NCBI GenBank assembly: GCA_900541315.1
Contig: UQJF01000049.1
Coordinates: 1-19,045 of the forward strand
DNA: 19,045 bases
Source: an uncultured Clostridium sp.
GTDB taxonomy: Bacteria; Bacillota; Clostridia; Lachnospirales; Lachnospiraceae
Direction of reading: 5' to 3'
Under the pieces are notes generated by a model that saw only the letters and a list, made by a program, of their open reading frames with translations, had not been told where the DNA came from and ran no database searches. How positions within the stretch are numbered: position 1 is the first letter of the stretch; every line of letters begins with the position of its first letter. A program made the position numbers and the translations under genes. Shown piece after piece: positions 6,987 through 15,839 of this stretch.

Positions 6987-8651
6987 TTATTTTGCCTGAA
7001 GGATAGCACCCTTGTCGCCGGAAGTTACCAGTGAAGCATATCTTGCCAGATAACCGGTAGTCACCTTTGGCTCTCTTGGCTGCCATTTTGCTTTTCTGGC
7101 TGCCATTTCTTCATCAGAAACCAGTACATTTAACTGATGATTATCAATATCAATGGAAATGATATCTCCCTCTTCTACTAATGCGATCGGACCGCCTACA
7201 GCTGCCTCCGGAGAAACATGTCCGATAGAAGCACCTCTGGATGCTCCGGAGAAACGTCCGTCTGTGATCAGGGCTACTGTGGATCCAAGTCCCATTCCTG
7301 CAATAGCAGAAGTCGGATTTAACATTTCTCTCATGCCAGGGCCGCCTTTTGGTCCCTCATAACGGATCACAACAACATCCCCGGCAACGATCCTGCCGCC
7401 CTTGATCGCTGCAATAGCGTCTTCCTCGCAGTCAAAGACTCTGGCTGGACCTTCATGCTTTAACATTTCAGGAGCTACTGCAGAACGCTTTACAACGCCT
7501 GAATCTGGTGCCAGATTACCCTTTAAGATAGCAATACCACCGGTCTGGCTGTATGGATTGTCAATCGGACGGATAACATCCGGATCTTTGTTTACGCAGT
7601 CCTTGATGTTTTCGCCGACAGTCTTTCCTGTAACAGTCATGCAGTCCAGATTTAACAGGCCTTTCTTGCTGATCTCATTCATAACAGCATAGATACCGCC
7701 TGCCTCGTTCAGGTCTTCTATGTAAGTATGACCTGCAGGTGCTAAGTGGCACAGATTTGGTGTTCTTGCGCTGATCTCATTTGCAATGTCTACATTTAAC
7801 TCAACACCAGCTTCATGTGCAATAGCCGGTAAATGGAGCATACTGTTGGTAGAACATCCTAAAGCCATATCCATGGTCAAAGCATTCATAAATGCTTCTT
7901 TTGTCATAATATCTCTTGGACGGATATTTCTTTTTAACATTTCCATTACCTGCATGCCGGCATGTTTAGCCAGCTTGATACGTTCGGAATAAACTGCAGG
8001 AATGGTTCCGTTTCCACGAAGTCCCATACCAAGAACCTCTGTCAGGCAGTTCATGCTGTTTGCAGTGTACATACCAGAACAGGATCCGCAGGTCGGACAG
8101 GTCTTATTTTCATATTCTTTTACATCTTCTTCGGTCATCTTTCCTGCTGCATAGGCACCAACTGCCTCAAACATACTGGAAAGGCTGGTCTTACATCCCT
8201 TTACGTGGCCTGCAAGCATTGGACCGCCGCTGACAAATACAGTTGGGATATTTAATCTTGCTGCCGCCATTAACAGACCAGGAACATTCTTATCACAGTT
8301 TGGAACCATGACCAAAGCATCAAACTGATGTGCCATTGCCATACATTCAGTAGAATCTGCGATCAGGTCTCTGGTAACCAGCGAATACTTCATGCCCACA
8401 TGCCCCATGGCAATACCGTCACAGACTGCAATAGCCGGAAATACGACCGGGGTACCGCCACCCATGGCAACACCTAATTTTACTGCCTCTACGATCTTAT
8501 CCAGGTTCATATGTCCCGGAACGATCTCATTATAAGAACTTACAATACCTACTAATGGCTTATTCATTTCTTCTTCTGTCATACCAAGTGCATTAAAAAG
8601 GGAACGATGCGGTGCCTGCTGCATTCCTTTTCTTACTGCGTCACTTCTCAT
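6987..8651 (-). CDS. ilvD: Dihydroxy-acid dehydratase
   Basis: Fe-S and Mg-dependent dehydration of 2,3-dihydroxyisovalerate and 2,3-dihydroxy-3-methylvalerate to the 2-oxo acids, the third step of the branched-chain pathway. The 554-residue length is typical. Conserved cysteines expected to hold the cluster are C77 (AVCDG), C119 (PNCDKNVPG) and C188/C191 ([15 protein letters not shown]); D78 and D120 are the usual metal ligands. The C-terminal block [24 protein letters not shown] is diagnostic of the IlvD/Edd family, and the sequence looks like IlvD rather than phosphogluconate dehydratase. It lies 41 bp after leuB with an AGGAGG ribosome binding site, and 39 bp before ilvB, consistent with one transcript. 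No defect seen. Confidence 0.96.
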   Translation of the reverse strand: MRSDAVRKGMQQAPHRSLFNALGMTEEEMNKPLVGIVSSYNEIVPGHMNLDKIVEAVKLGVAMGGGTPVVFPAIAVCDGIAMGHVGMKYSLVTRDLIADSTECMAMAHQFDALVMVPNCDKNVPGLLMAAARLNIPTVFVSGGPMLAGHVKGCKTSLSSMFEAVGAYAAGKMTEEDVKEYENKTCPTCGSCSGMYTANSMNCLTEVLGMGLRGNGTIPAVYSERIKLAKHAGMQVMEMLKRNIRPRDIMTKEAFMNALTMDMALGCSTNSMLHLPAIAHEAGVELNVDIANEISARTPNLCHLAPAGHTYIEDLNEAGGIYAVMNEISKKGLLNLDCMTVTGKTVGENIKDCVNKDPDVIRPIDNPYSQTGGIAILKGNLAPDSGVVKRSAVAPEMLKHEGPARVFDCEEDAIAAIKGGRIVAGDVVVIRYEGPKGGPGMREMLNPTSAIAGMGLGSTVALITDGRFSGASRGASIGHVSPEAAVGGPIALVEEGDIISIDIDNHQLNVLVSDEEMAARKAKWQPREPKVTTGYLARYASLVTSGDKGAILQAK

Positions 8652-8692
8652 ATTTTTATCCTCCTGAAAATCTCATGTACTCCCGGAATCTT

Positions 8693-9778
8693 TTAGTGAA
8701 TACGCTCTGCAACCAGATCACCCATCTGGGTAGTTCCAACCCTGGTGCAGCCTTCTGACATAATATCGCCGGTACGATATCCATCTTTCAGCACCTGACG
8801 TACTGCTGTCTCTACTGCCAGTGCCTCTTTGTCCAGGTCACAGGAATAACGAAGAAGCATCGCTGCGGAAAGAATGGTTGCTAATGGGTTGGCAATATCT
8901 TTTCCTGCAATATCCGGTGCAGAACCATGGCTTGGCTCATACAGACCGAACTTTGACTCATTTAAGCTTGCAGAAGATAACATGCCGATAGAACCGGTGA
9001 TCATACTTGCCTCATCTGAAAGGATGTCACCAAACATGTTCTCAGTCAGAACTACGTCAAACTGTCCCGGATTCATAACCAGCTGCATTGCACAGTTGTC
9101 TACTAACATGTGGCTTACTTCTACTTCCGGATAATCCTTTGCAACTTCATTTACAACCTTGCGCCATAAACGGGAAGTATCCAGAACATTGGCCTTGTCA
9201 ACACTTACCAGCTTTTTACGGCGCTTCATAGCGATCTCAAATCCCTTGACAGCAATACGGCGGATCTCATGCTCACTGTATGGCATAGAGTCTACCGCAT
9301 ATAATTCACCGTCTTTTTCCTCAGTGCTTCTTGCTCCGAAATAAACACCGCCGGTCAGTTCACGCATAATGACCATATCAAAGCCATTTCCAATGATCTC
9401 TTTCTTTAATGGACACGCATCTGCTAACTGCTCAAAAAGATAAGCCGGACGGATGTTTGCAAACAGTCCTAAACCTTTACGGATCTTTAAAAGTCCTGCC
9501 TCTGGTCTCAGGTTTGGTGCAATATCATACCATCTGGAGTTGCCTACATCACCTCCAACAGCACCTAACAGCACTGCATCTGAATTTCTGGCTGTCTCCA
9601 GCGCTTCATCCGTCAGCGGAACACCATATGCATCAATGGAGCAGCCGCCCATTAAAATATCCGTATAATTAAACTTATGTCCGTAAACTTCTCCTACTTT
9701 ATCTAATACCTTTTTGGCCTCTCTTATAATCTCAGGGCCAATACCATCTCCCGGAATTGCAACAATATTATAATTCAT
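8693..9778 (-). CDS. leuB: 3-isopropylmalate dehydrogenase
   Basis: NAD-dependent oxidative decarboxylation of 3-isopropylmalate to 2-oxoisocaproate in leucine synthesis. The 361-residue protein opens with [12 protein letters not shown]. It has the substrate arginines around R98-R110 and R139 ([11 protein letters not shown]), catalytic K195 (SVDKANVL), metal-binding aspartates D227, D251 and D255 ([14 protein letters not shown]), and the NAD motif [12 protein letters not shown] at 281-292. The length and the GGVYFG sequence favour isopropylmalate dehydrogenase over isocitrate dehydrogenase. It is the first gene of the leuB-ilvD-ilvB operon; leuA, leuC and leuD are not in the window. The ribosome binding site is AAAGGGG. 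No defect seen. Confidence 0.95.
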   Translation of the reverse strand: MNYNIVAIPGDGIGPEIIREAKKVLDKVGEVYGHKFNYTDILMGGCSIDAYGVPLTDEALETARNSDAVLLGAVGGDVGNSRWYDIAPNLRPEAGLLKIRKGLGLFANIRPAYLFEQLADACPLKKEIIGNGFDMVIMRELTGGVYFGARSTEEKDGELYAVDSMPYSEHEIRRIAVKGFEIAMKRRKKLVSVDKANVLDTSRLWRKVVNEVAKDYPEVEVSHMLVDNCAMQLVMNPGQFDVVLTENMFGDILSDEASMITGSIGMLSSASLNESKFGLYEPSHGSAPDIAGKDIANPLATILSAAMLLRYSCDLDKEALAVETAVRQVLKDGYRTGDIMSEGCTRVGTTQMGDLVAERIH

Positions 9779-9845
9779 AATTATTATCCCCTTTATCTAC
9801 TATTCCTATTAGTTATATCTTTTGCAATAGCTGTGATTTCTATCA

Positions 9846-9874
9846 ATCATATCTCATTTGAGGCTTCATTTCAA
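9846..9874 (-). promoter_or_regulatory. Promoter of the leuB-ilvD-ilvB operon
   Basis: On the minus strand, TTGAAA (9869-9874) and TATGAT (9846-9851) are separated by 17 bp. The start should fall near 9839, leaving a leader of about 60 nt. A small dyad ATAG-N9-CTAT (9827-9843) overlaps the start and could be an operator, but such short dyads are common. I see no T-box and no leader peptide in the leader. Confidence 0.7.
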
Positions 9875-9975
9875 CTATTCCCGCCCATTTTCCCTATTAC
9901 AAAATATACATGTTTGGAATTGCCGGTATAACTATAAATCATAATTCTAAATACATTCTTAATCTTCTCATTTTT

Positions 9976-10611
9976 CTATTGGATCTCACGGATCAGGCAA
10001 TACTGTTTTAAATCAAAATGCTTCTGGACAATGCCAAAAAGCTTAAAACCAAAATGTTCGTACATAGGCACGTTATCCGGATTATGGGTTTCCAGTGAGA
10101 TCATCAGATGATGCTCCTGGGCATAACGGATCACCTCATCCATAAGGATAGCTGCCAGACCATGATGCTGCATGTCCGGATCCACTGCAAGGTAGATCAC
10201 ATGAAGACGCTCTTCCTGGTGGAGCTGGTCGGTCCACCGGGAGTTTAAATAATCACGGCCTTTCATAAAATTCCATAAAGTCTTCAGGCTCGGATCCTCT
10301 TTGATCAGATATTCATCTGTCTTTAAACCCGCCCAGGCTTCTGTAAGATAAAAAGCAAGGGGATTATAAGGCTCTGACTCATCAGAAACCACTAACAGGG
10401 AATTCATTTCCTCGCTGTCAGAATAAATCTCACAGGTTTCAATAAATTCTGTAAGATCACACTTAAAAAGTTCAGGAAGCAGACGCTCCCTTGTCTCTTT
10501 TTCCGGAATCAGCTTGCAATATAAGGGATCATGGGCAAAGCATTTCACCAGCAATTTTTCCAGTTTTGGCAGATCTTCTTTTTTTACTCTGTATAACGTC
10601 TGACTTTCCAT
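9976..10611 (-). CDS. GNAT family N-acetyltransferase
   Basis: Predicted acetyl-CoA-dependent acyltransferase of 211 residues; the substrate is unknown. The C-terminal half carries the GNAT core: the beta-4 strand VIYLAVDPDMQHHGLA (138-153), in which QHHGLA is the acetyl-CoA pyrophosphate loop (QxxGxA form), then helix AILMDEVIRYAQEH and the strand ISLETHNPDNVPMYEHFGFK (171-190), where the tyrosine and GF are typical. The N-terminal 130 residues are less conserved and include a DPLYCKLIP segment. It lies 18 bp after the M28 peptidase gene and is probably cotranscribed. No clear terminator follows; the next signal downstream is the leuB promoter, which this transcript may run through. The neighbour gives no firm clue to the substrate. 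Confidence 0.85.
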   Translation of the reverse strand: MESQTLYRVKKEDLPKLEKLLVKCFAHDPLYCKLIPEKETRERLLPELFKCDLTEFIETCEIYSDSEEMNSLLVVSDESEPYNPLAFYLTEAWAGLKTDEYLIKEDPSLKTLWNFMKGRDYLNSRWTDQLHQEERLHVIYLAVDPDMQHHGLAAILMDEVIRYAQEHHLMISLETHNPDNVPMYEHFGFKLFGIVQKHFDLKQYCLIREIQ

Positions 10612-10629
10612 ACTATATATCTGTTCTCC

Positions 10630-12717
10630 TTACTGTTTTTCCAGGCATCCTTCCATGGCAGCTAAAAGCTTCTCCACAGAAGATGCCATATAATCAATAT
10701 CATCCCGGTAGCACTGCTCCTGGGCTTTTGCAGCCTGAAGCAGAGTCTTGTATTCTTCTTCCAGATCCGGTCTTTCTCCTGCTTTCTGCAGTTTGTTCTT
10801 TTTCTTTAAACTTACTACCAGATCGTACAGATTTTCATGGTGGATAATACGGCCATAGCCCCATTTTAACCGGTCTGCCGGCTGATTTAATACATATTCA
10901 GTAAAATAACGGAATACTTCTCTGTCAAACAGGAAGGCATACCGGTTATTATCAATCTCATAAACTGCTTCCAGGGCACCTTCCGGATCATCCTCTTTTA
11001 AGCAGGCAAGCGCCTTATAAATAGCTTTCAGGTTCTCACCTACCCCCTGCTGCGGGAACAGTACATCGTCATGCCAGTTTAAGCGGACAAAATAGTCCTG
11101 TTCCTTGCGGAAGATATAAAGAAGGGAGCTGTTTAAGTCTGCATATCCTGCTGCCACATTCTTTGCCTCATCATACTTTCCTGATTCCAGAAGGCTTTTA
11201 TAATCATCGTTGATCTTCTGTATCTGACTGTATAACTGACGTCCCAGCTCTTTGGCCTTATTCAGACGTTCTAAAAGGTTCGTTTCATCTGCCTGTGTTT
11301 TTTCACACAGGGATTTTTCTACACTGTCTTCCACTGCAGTAAACAGCCGTTCAAAATCCATAGGTACTACTGCTGTATAGTCAAATGCCAGCACCAGTTT
11401 TCCATAAAGGTTATGGTGGAAGCGGTAAACCGGCTCGTCATAGAAATCTTCATTATCAAACTGAGAATGATAGTGGGTCTCCATAAACTCCCCGTCGCTG
11501 AACTCATTTACAGAGGATGGAATTCCTGCAATGGCAATGGAAAAATCATCAGACCAGGTCTGGATAGGGAAGTGGACTTCCAGGCCTTCCGGGTATGCTT
11601 CTTTTGACGGCTGAATATGCTCTGTTGCTTTCTTCATAAAGGAAGCGTATTCGTAGGTGCAGCGGACTGCATCCTTCTTTCCATGGGCATGGGCTGGAAG
11701 TTCAAAGTTAAAGTCTGCGACCACCTTTCCCTGCCACTCCGGATGGGCAGTAAATACCTGTTCGTAGGCACCGGTAGACCAATCATATTTAGAGTCTACT
11801 ACTCCCCACTCTTCTGCTGCCATAGCACAGAACACTAACGTCTTCCTTGGCTTATATCCCATATCAATAAAAGTTCTTGCGATCCCAAGCATCATTGCAA
11901 CTGCCGCATTGTCATCCTGAAAACCGGTAAAATAAGAGTCATAGTGAGCGGACAGCATGATCATCTGCTCCGGCTCTTCTCCTGGTATCATGCCGGTAAT
12001 GTTATAGGACTCCCGGTCACGGACCACAGTAGACTGGGCATCAAATAATACCTGGATTTCTTTAAAATCCCCTGTATGATTTCCAGTTTTTTCTATATTT
12101 CCCATATCTGCTTTTAAGACAGCCGCATCTGCCTGGGAAATGGAGAAAGCAGCTGCCTCTTTCGGTCCTGCAATATCCTGGGCATTTAAAGAAGTATCAT
12201 GGATCTCCCCATACCCCTGATCCTGAACTGCAATAAGTGCTGCCGCTCCCTTTAAATGAGCCTGATAAACCGGAAAATTGATCCACCATTCTTCTCTCTG
12301 GTTAATATCGATCAGCACAAGCTTACCTTTTACATCTATATTTTCATAATTTTCCGCTGTGCCCCGTCCTAAATAGACCATGGAAAATTCCTGAAATCCT
12401 TCTGTATGAAAATCCGTCTGATAAGCGCCTAATTGAAATTCATATTCTTTATCTTCTTTATCACGGTAACGAAGGACCGCGTGATGAAAGTCCCAGCTGT
12501 CTACCTTGATCTTATCCTTTTGTACATTCTGAAGTCCCATTTCCTGCATTTCTTTTAAAAGCAGTTCTCCCGTTTCCCACTCTGCTTTGGAGCCGGCTGT
12601 ACGGTATCCCAGTACCGGATTTGTCTTGGGTCCTTCCATTCTTTTTGCAAGATCATAAGATTTTTTTACATCAACAGCCTGTTCAAAGGCTTCTTCCCAT
12701 TCCCTTAAACTGTTCAT
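10630..12717 (-). CDS. M28-family zinc peptidase with PA domain
   Basis: Predicted di-zinc aminopeptidase of 695 residues. An inserted protease-associated (PA) domain covers about 115-205 (GKLVLIDI and KGAAALIAVQDQ are recognisable). The catalytic M28 domain shows the metal set in order: H258 and D260 (SAHYDSY), bridging D268/D269 (FQDDNAA), the general-base pair E302-E303 (AEEWG), D335 (VADFNFE) and H417 (HYHSQFD). Residues 440-695 form a charged, helical C-terminal region of no recognised family. There is no signal peptide or membrane segment, so the enzyme appears cytosolic although many M28 relatives are exported. It is first of a pair with the GNAT gene. The start is supported by GAGGACAG close upstream. 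Substrate specificity cannot be inferred. Confidence 0.88.
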   Translation of the reverse strand: MNSLREWEEAFEQAVDVKKSYDLAKRMEGPKTNPVLGYRTAGSKAEWETGELLLKEMQEMGLQNVQKDKIKVDSWDFHHAVLRYRDKEDKEYEFQLGAYQTDFHTEGFQEFSMVYLGRGTAENYENIDVKGKLVLIDINQREEWWINFPVYQAHLKGAAALIAVQDQGYGEIHDTSLNAQDIAGPKEAAAFSISQADAAVLKADMGNIEKTGNHTGDFKEIQVLFDAQSTVVRDRESYNITGMIPGEEPEQMIMLSAHYDSYFTGFQDDNAAVAMMLGIARTFIDMGYKPRKTLVFCAMAAEEWGVVDSKYDWSTGAYEQVFTAHPEWQGKVVADFNFELPAHAHGKKDAVRCTYEYASFMKKATEHIQPSKEAYPEGLEVHFPIQTWSDDFSIAIAGIPSSVNEFSDGEFMETHYHSQFDNEDFYDEPVYRFHHNLYGKLVLAFDYTAVVPMDFERLFTAVEDSVEKSLCEKTQADETNLLERLNKAKELGRQLYSQIQKINDDYKSLLESGKYDEAKNVAAGYADLNSSLLYIFRKEQDYFVRLNWHDDVLFPQQGVGENLKAIYKALACLKEDDPEGALEAVYEIDNNRYAFLFDREVFRYFTEYVLNQPADRLKWGYGRIIHHENLYDLVVSLKKKNKLQKAGERPDLEEEYKTLLQAAKAQEQCYRDDIDYMASSVEKLLAAMEGCLEKQ

Positions 12718-12745
12718 ATTTCTGTCCTCTTTCTTCTAAGCTCTG

Positions 12746-12768
12746 TTTGAGAACACATCTATCTCAAA
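12746..12768. repeat. Inverted repeat in the leader of the M28 peptidase gene
   Basis: TTTGAGA (12746-12752) and TCTCAAA (12762-12768) are perfect 7-bp arms separated by 9 bp. It lies between the candidate promoter and the start codon, where a repressor site or a leader hairpin would sit. No bound protein is suggested by the sequence. Confidence 0.4.
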
Positions 12769-12776
12769 TGCTGCAT

Positions 12777-12805
12777 CTATAATAGCACAAAATAAGCCGC
12801 TGCAA
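12777..12805 (-). promoter_or_regulatory. Candidate promoter of the M28 peptidase-GNAT unit
   Basis: On the minus strand, TTGCAG (12800-12805) and TTATAG (12777-12782) have a 17-bp spacer; an overlapping TTTGCA/TATTAT reading has 16. The -35 box lies within the stem of the preceding terminator, so one stretch of DNA would end one transcript and start the next. Confidence 0.4.
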
Positions 12806-12833
12806 AATGTCTTTTTACACTTTGCAGCGGCTT
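12794..12833 (-). terminator. Intrinsic terminator after the cell wall-binding protein gene
   Basis: A perfect 13-bp stem joins aagccgctgcaaa (12794-12806) and tttgcagcggctt (12821-12833) across a 14-base loop. On the minus strand it is followed by ATTTTGTG, a moderate U-tract. It lies 35 bp after the stop codon at 12868. Confidence 0.8.
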
Positions 12834-12867
12834 GTATTTACAGTAATGTATCTACAGTCTGTCTGTT

Positions 12868-13863
12868 TTACTGGGCGATCCAGGCTCCATCTGCGCCTAC
12901 CAGATAATTATCAGGTGTCATGCAATCAGTAAGCATATCTCCATTTTCAGAGCAATAGTAACTCTTTCCATTCCAGTCGATCCAGCCGGTCTTCATATAG
13001 CCGTTCTCATCAAAGAAATACCATTTTCCGCCTAATTCTTCCCACTGGTTTGCAGGATAGGTTCCGTCTGCCCTGCAATACCACCACCTCTTGTCTGTTT
13101 CCTGTTTCCATTTACCAGTAGTGCCGGAAGCTGTATTTACATTTGATGCATTTGGGTCTGCTTTAAATTCTGCTACTTTGTCACCACTAATATAAACGGT
13201 GTTAGATTCGGTCCATTCGCCTTTTACCGTATTGTCATATTTATTAACAGCACGGACTTTTACCATATAGTTTTCATTTGGCTTCATCATACGTATTCTG
13301 CAGTTGGCAGAGTTTGTATCGGTAGTAAGGGCAGTTCCTACGATCTTTCCTTCCCTGTATACACGGACTTCGTAGCTTCCTGCTGTACTTATAGCCGGCC
13401 AGGTGGCAATTCCATTATCTGATAAAGTAATTCCTTCCATGGATTTTAAACTGTTCTGCAGGGAAGGCAAGTTTACATCTAACAGTAATTCAGAACTGGA
13501 ATTCTGTCTGGTAGATGATTTATATTCCGCACCACCCTTTAATGTGATCTTATCCTTTCCCAGGGAAGTAAAATAATAATCATCATCTGCAGTCAATGTG
13601 ATACGGATCTGGGGTGTCATATCTTCTGTCCAGGTAAATCCCTCATTTAATATATCATATCCATCTACGCTGTATCGGCTGCTGCTGCTGTCGATTTCAA
13701 TATTCTCCATTCCAAAGTCTGTATTCGGTTCAATATCAGCCTTGATCGTCAATGTAACCGATGTGATCTTCTTTCTGCTGGCTGCATAGCCTGGGAACGC
13801 ACACATTGCCGCAAGAACCCCCGCCATCACAGCTGCGATCAGTCTTTTTTTACTGTATGCCAT
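12868..13863 (-). CDS. Secreted protein with Fn3-like domain and C-terminal choline-binding-type cell wall repeats
   Basis: A predicted exported surface protein of 331 residues. A signal peptide covers 1-27 (KKR, hydrophobic core, then GYA-A). Residues 33-130 form a beta-rich domain of no recognised family. Residues 145-226 look like a fibronectin type III-like domain (IATWPAISTAGSYEVRVYREG). Residues 250-331 hold aromatic repeats of the CW_binding/choline-binding type (WWYCRADGTYPANQWEELGG, KWYFFDENGYMKTGWI, KSYYCSENGDML). These usually attach proteins non-covalently to wall polymers. No catalytic domain is visible, so an adhesive, structural or sensing role is possible. The start chosen is ATG 13863 with AGGAGG at 13873-13878. 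An upstream in-frame TTG at 13947 is rejected because it lies in the -35 box and would put 28 basic residues before the signal peptide. Confidence 0.85.
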   Translation of the reverse strand: MAYSKKRLIAAVMAGVLAAMCAFPGYAASRKKITSVTLTIKADIEPNTDFGMENIEIDSSSSRYSVDGYDILNEGFTWTEDMTPQIRITLTADDDYYFTSLGKDKITLKGGAEYKSSTRQNSSSELLLDVNLPSLQNSLKSMEGITLSDNGIATWPAISTAGSYEVRVYREGKIVGTALTTDTNSANCRIRMMKPNENYMVKVRAVNKYDNTVKGEWTESNTVYISGDKVAEFKADPNASNVNTASGTTGKWKQETDKRWWYCRADGTYPANQWEELGGKWYFFDENGYMKTGWIDWNGKSYYCSENGDMLTDCMTPDNYLVGADGAWIAQ

Positions 13864-13918
13864 ATACCTATTCCTCCTTTTCCTCACAAATGTTCTCTCA
13901 GAGTCTTTCTTTGCTCTA

Positions 13919-13947
13919 AGACTACCCTTTTTACCACATACTGTCAA
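13919..13947 (-). promoter_or_regulatory. Promoter of the cell wall-binding protein gene
   Basis: On the minus strand, a perfect TTGACA (13942-13947) and TAGTCT (13919-13924) are separated by 17 bp. The expected start near 13912 gives a leader of about 50 nt. The promoter lies 21 bp from the edge of the intergenic repeat copy at 13968-14021. Confidence 0.75.
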
Positions 13948-13960
13948 TAAAGTTTTCCTT

Positions 13961-13980
13961 ACGATTTACTAGTAAATCGT
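13961..13980. repeat. 20-bp perfect palindrome at the edge of repeat copy 1
   Basis: acgatttact followed directly by agtaaatcgt is its own reverse complement over 20 bases. It lies just upstream of the TTGACA box of the cell wall-binding protein gene. The second repeat copy (from 18992) shares only the central ACTAGT and the right side, so the palindrome is specific to this locus. It may be an operator, or a product of how the repeat inserted. Confidence 0.7.
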
Positions 13981-14021
13981 TTCGTAAATAACTGTACTGA
14001 TCACGTAGGATGCGGATTTGA
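13968..14021. repeat. Intergenic repeat, copy 1
   Basis: This 54-bp segment matches 18992-19045 at 52 of 54 positions in the same orientation; the two differences are A/C at the eighth base and G/A near the middle. Similarity stops abruptly at ACTAGT on the left. The right-hand limit cannot be set because copy 2 is cut by the window end. The following 70 bases here (14022-14094), with a TGCC-AAC-GGCA hairpin, may belong to the same element. It sits between the rny terminator and the promoter of the cell wall-binding protein gene. There is no coding potential. Confidence 0.85.
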
Positions 14022-14094
14022 GTGTGCAGGTCTAAAAACGCAGGTGCAGCATGCCAACGGCACGTAACAGCTGGCTTTCATTATGCAATGTATC

Positions 14095-14127
14095 AAAAAA
14101 AGCTCCATCTGCTGATGAAGCTTTTTT
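14095..14127 (-). terminator. Intrinsic terminator of rny
   Basis: On the minus strand, AAAAAAGCTTCATC, loop AGCA, then GATGGAGCTTTTTT form a stem with one G-U pair and a U-rich 3' side. It lies 12 bp after the rny stop codon. The A-rich 5' side makes it potentially bidirectional. Confidence 0.85.
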
Positions 14128-14139
14128 ATAATACATTTT

Positions 14140-15699
14140 TTACTTTGCATAGCCCGTTACTCTGGATTCACGGATCACATTGACTTTGATCTGTCCCGGA
14201 TATTCCAGTTCGTCTTCAATACGCTTGGAAATATCTCTTGCCAGCAATACCATATCGTCATCGCTGACCTGTTCAGGAATAACCATAATACGGACTTCCC
14301 GTCCTGCCTGAATAGCAAAAGACTTATCTACACCCTTGAAAGAATTTGTAATATCTTCAAGCTGCTTTAATCTGTTTGTGTATGTTTCCAGTGTCTCTCT
14401 TCTTGCACCAGGTCTTGCAGCAGAAATAGTATCTGCAGCCTGAACGATGCATGAAATAAGATTGGTCGGTTCTGTATCTCCATGATGGGATTCTACAGCA
14501 TTGATAACAACTGCTGATTCTTTGTACTTTCTGCAAAGATCTGCACCCAGCTGTACATGTGTACCTTCCATATCATGATCAACAGATTTACCAATATCGT
14601 GGAGTAAACCGGCACGTTTTGCCAGACGTACATCCACACCCAGTTCAGAAGCTAAAAGCCCTGATAACTGTGCTACTTCGATGGAATGCTTTAATGCATT
14701 CTGACCATAACTTGTTCTGAATTTCATCCGTCCTAACAATTTTACCAGTTCCGGATGAATGCCATGAATACCAACTTCGAGACATGCGGATTCGCCTTCT
14801 TCTCTCATGTTGTTCTCCACTTCTTTTTGCGCTTTCTCTACCATCTCTTCGATCCTTGCCGGATGGATACGGCCGTCTACGATCAGACGTTCCAGCGCAA
14901 TTCTTGCTACTTCCCTGCGGATCGGATCAAATCCGGATAAAACTACCGCTTCTGGAGTATCATCAATGATCAGTTCCACACCAGTTAATGTCTCAAGAGT
15001 ACGGATATTACGTCCCTCACGACCAATGATGCGTCCCTTCATCTCATCATTTGGAAGCTGTACTACAGATACTGTTGTTTCCGCCACATGATCTGCTGCA
15101 CACCGCTGGATAGCTGTGACAACTAAATCTCTGGCCTTCTTATCAGCTTCTTCTTTTGCCTTGTTTTCAAGTTCCTTGATCAGCTTTGCTGTATCATGCT
15201 TTACGTCTTCTTCAACAGATTTTAAAAGATATTCTTTTGCCTGTTCGGAGGTAAGACCGGAAATTCGTTCCAGTTCCTGTATTCCCTGTTCATACTGGGC
15301 CTCTACTTCTGCGGTACGTTCACCGAGAATATTTTCCCTTCTGACCAGATCAGCCTCCTTCTTTTCAAGGGCATCTGCCTTTTTTTCAACGTTTTCTTCT
15401 TTGCTTAATACACGCTTCTCGTAACGCTGAAGTTCCGCTCTTCTTTCCTTGGTTTCTTTTTCCAACTCATTTTTTGTCTTTAAAGATTCTTCCTTGGCTT
15501 CCAGGAGAGCTTCTCGCTTCTTTGTTTCTGCAGTCTTTAATGCTTCATCTATTATTTCTCTGGCTTTTTCTTCTGCACTTCCAACCTTGCTGTCATACTG
15601 CTTGCGCTCGTAAGAACGGCCTGCAGAATGTGCAAAATAGCCAGCAATAATAGCCGCGATCACCGCGCCGATTATAGCAGGAATTATGATCTGCAACAC
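14140..15699 (-). CDS. rny: Ribonuclease Y
   Basis: Membrane-bound endoribonuclease that initiates mRNA decay in many Firmicutes. The 519-residue protein has the standard family length and order: N-terminal transmembrane helix (1-24), long charged coiled coil (about 40-190), KH RNA-binding domain with [10 protein letters not shown] at 222-231, and an HD domain with H338 and the HD pair at 367-368 (LLHDIGKS). All expected motifs are intact. The start is GTG at 15699, supported by AAGGAGGTG upstream and a hydrophobic second segment; a TTG one codon later is the alternative. It follows recX by 140 bp and has its own promoter. Its Shine-Dalgarno sequence lies inside a small perfect hairpin (15700-15712), which may limit translation. 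Confidence 0.96.
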   Translation of the reverse strand: MLQIIIPAIIGAVIAAIIAGYFAHSAGRSYERKQYDSKVGSAEEKAREIIDEALKTAETKKREALLEAKEESLKTKNELEKETKERRAELQRYEKRVLSKEENVEKKADALEKKEADLVRRENILGERTAEVEAQYEQGIQELERISGLTSEQAKEYLLKSVEEDVKHDTAKLIKELENKAKEEADKKARDLVVTAIQRCAADHVAETTVSVVQLPNDEMKGRIIGREGRNIRTLETLTGVELIIDDTPEAVVLSGFDPIRREVARIALERLIVDGRIHPARIEEMVEKAQKEVENNMREEGESACLEVGIHGIHPELVKLLGRMKFRTSYGQNALKHSIEVAQLSGLLASELGVDVRLAKRAGLLHDIGKSVDHDMEGTHVQLGADLCRKYKESAVVINAVESHHGDTEPTNLISCIVQAADTISAARPGARRETLETYTNRLKQLEDITNSFKGVDKSFAIQAGREVRIMVIPEQVSDDDMVLLARDISKRIEDELEYPGQIKVNVIRESRVTGYAK

Positions 15700-15712
15700 A
15701 GGAGCACCTCCT
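15700..15712 (-). promoter_or_regulatory. rny ribosome binding site enclosed in a hairpin
   Basis: On the minus strand the sequence AGGAG-GTG-CTCCT forms a perfect 5-bp stem with a 3-base loop, and the GUG start follows immediately. AGGAGG is the Shine-Dalgarno sequence, so the core is paired with a complementary CUCCU inside the spacer. The spacing (7 nt) still fits initiation when the hairpin is open. Confidence 0.55.
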
Positions 15713-15749
15713 TATATTTAGTTTTCATTGTACGAAATACAACATATTA

Positions 15750-15778
15750 ATTTTATACTTTTTTCAGAATTGTGTCAA
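15750..15778 (-). promoter_or_regulatory. Promoter of rny
   Basis: A perfect TTGACA (15773-15778) is followed 17 bp later by TAAAAT (15750-15755), within TATAAAAT. A TTGTA-CGAAA-TACAA dyad (15728-15742) lies at the expected transcript start. No strong terminator lies between recX and this promoter, so rny may also be reached from recA-recX. Confidence 0.7.
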
Positions 15779-15839
15779 GTATATTCCTCTTATTTCCCCG
15801 TTGTACCGACAACATAAACAAAAGGACATGCTGCCTTCT

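Noticed and set aside
9922..9975. Short leucine-containing frame (MRRLRMYLEL) upstream of leuB, considered as an attenuator peptide
   Set aside because: It lies upstream of the leuB promoter, so it would not be in the leader transcript, and no terminator/antiterminator pair follows it.
13864..13947. TTG-initiated N-terminal extension of the cell wall-binding protein
   Set aside because: The TTG is part of the TTGACA box, and the added residues would precede an intact signal peptide. ATG 13863 has a proper AGGAGG.
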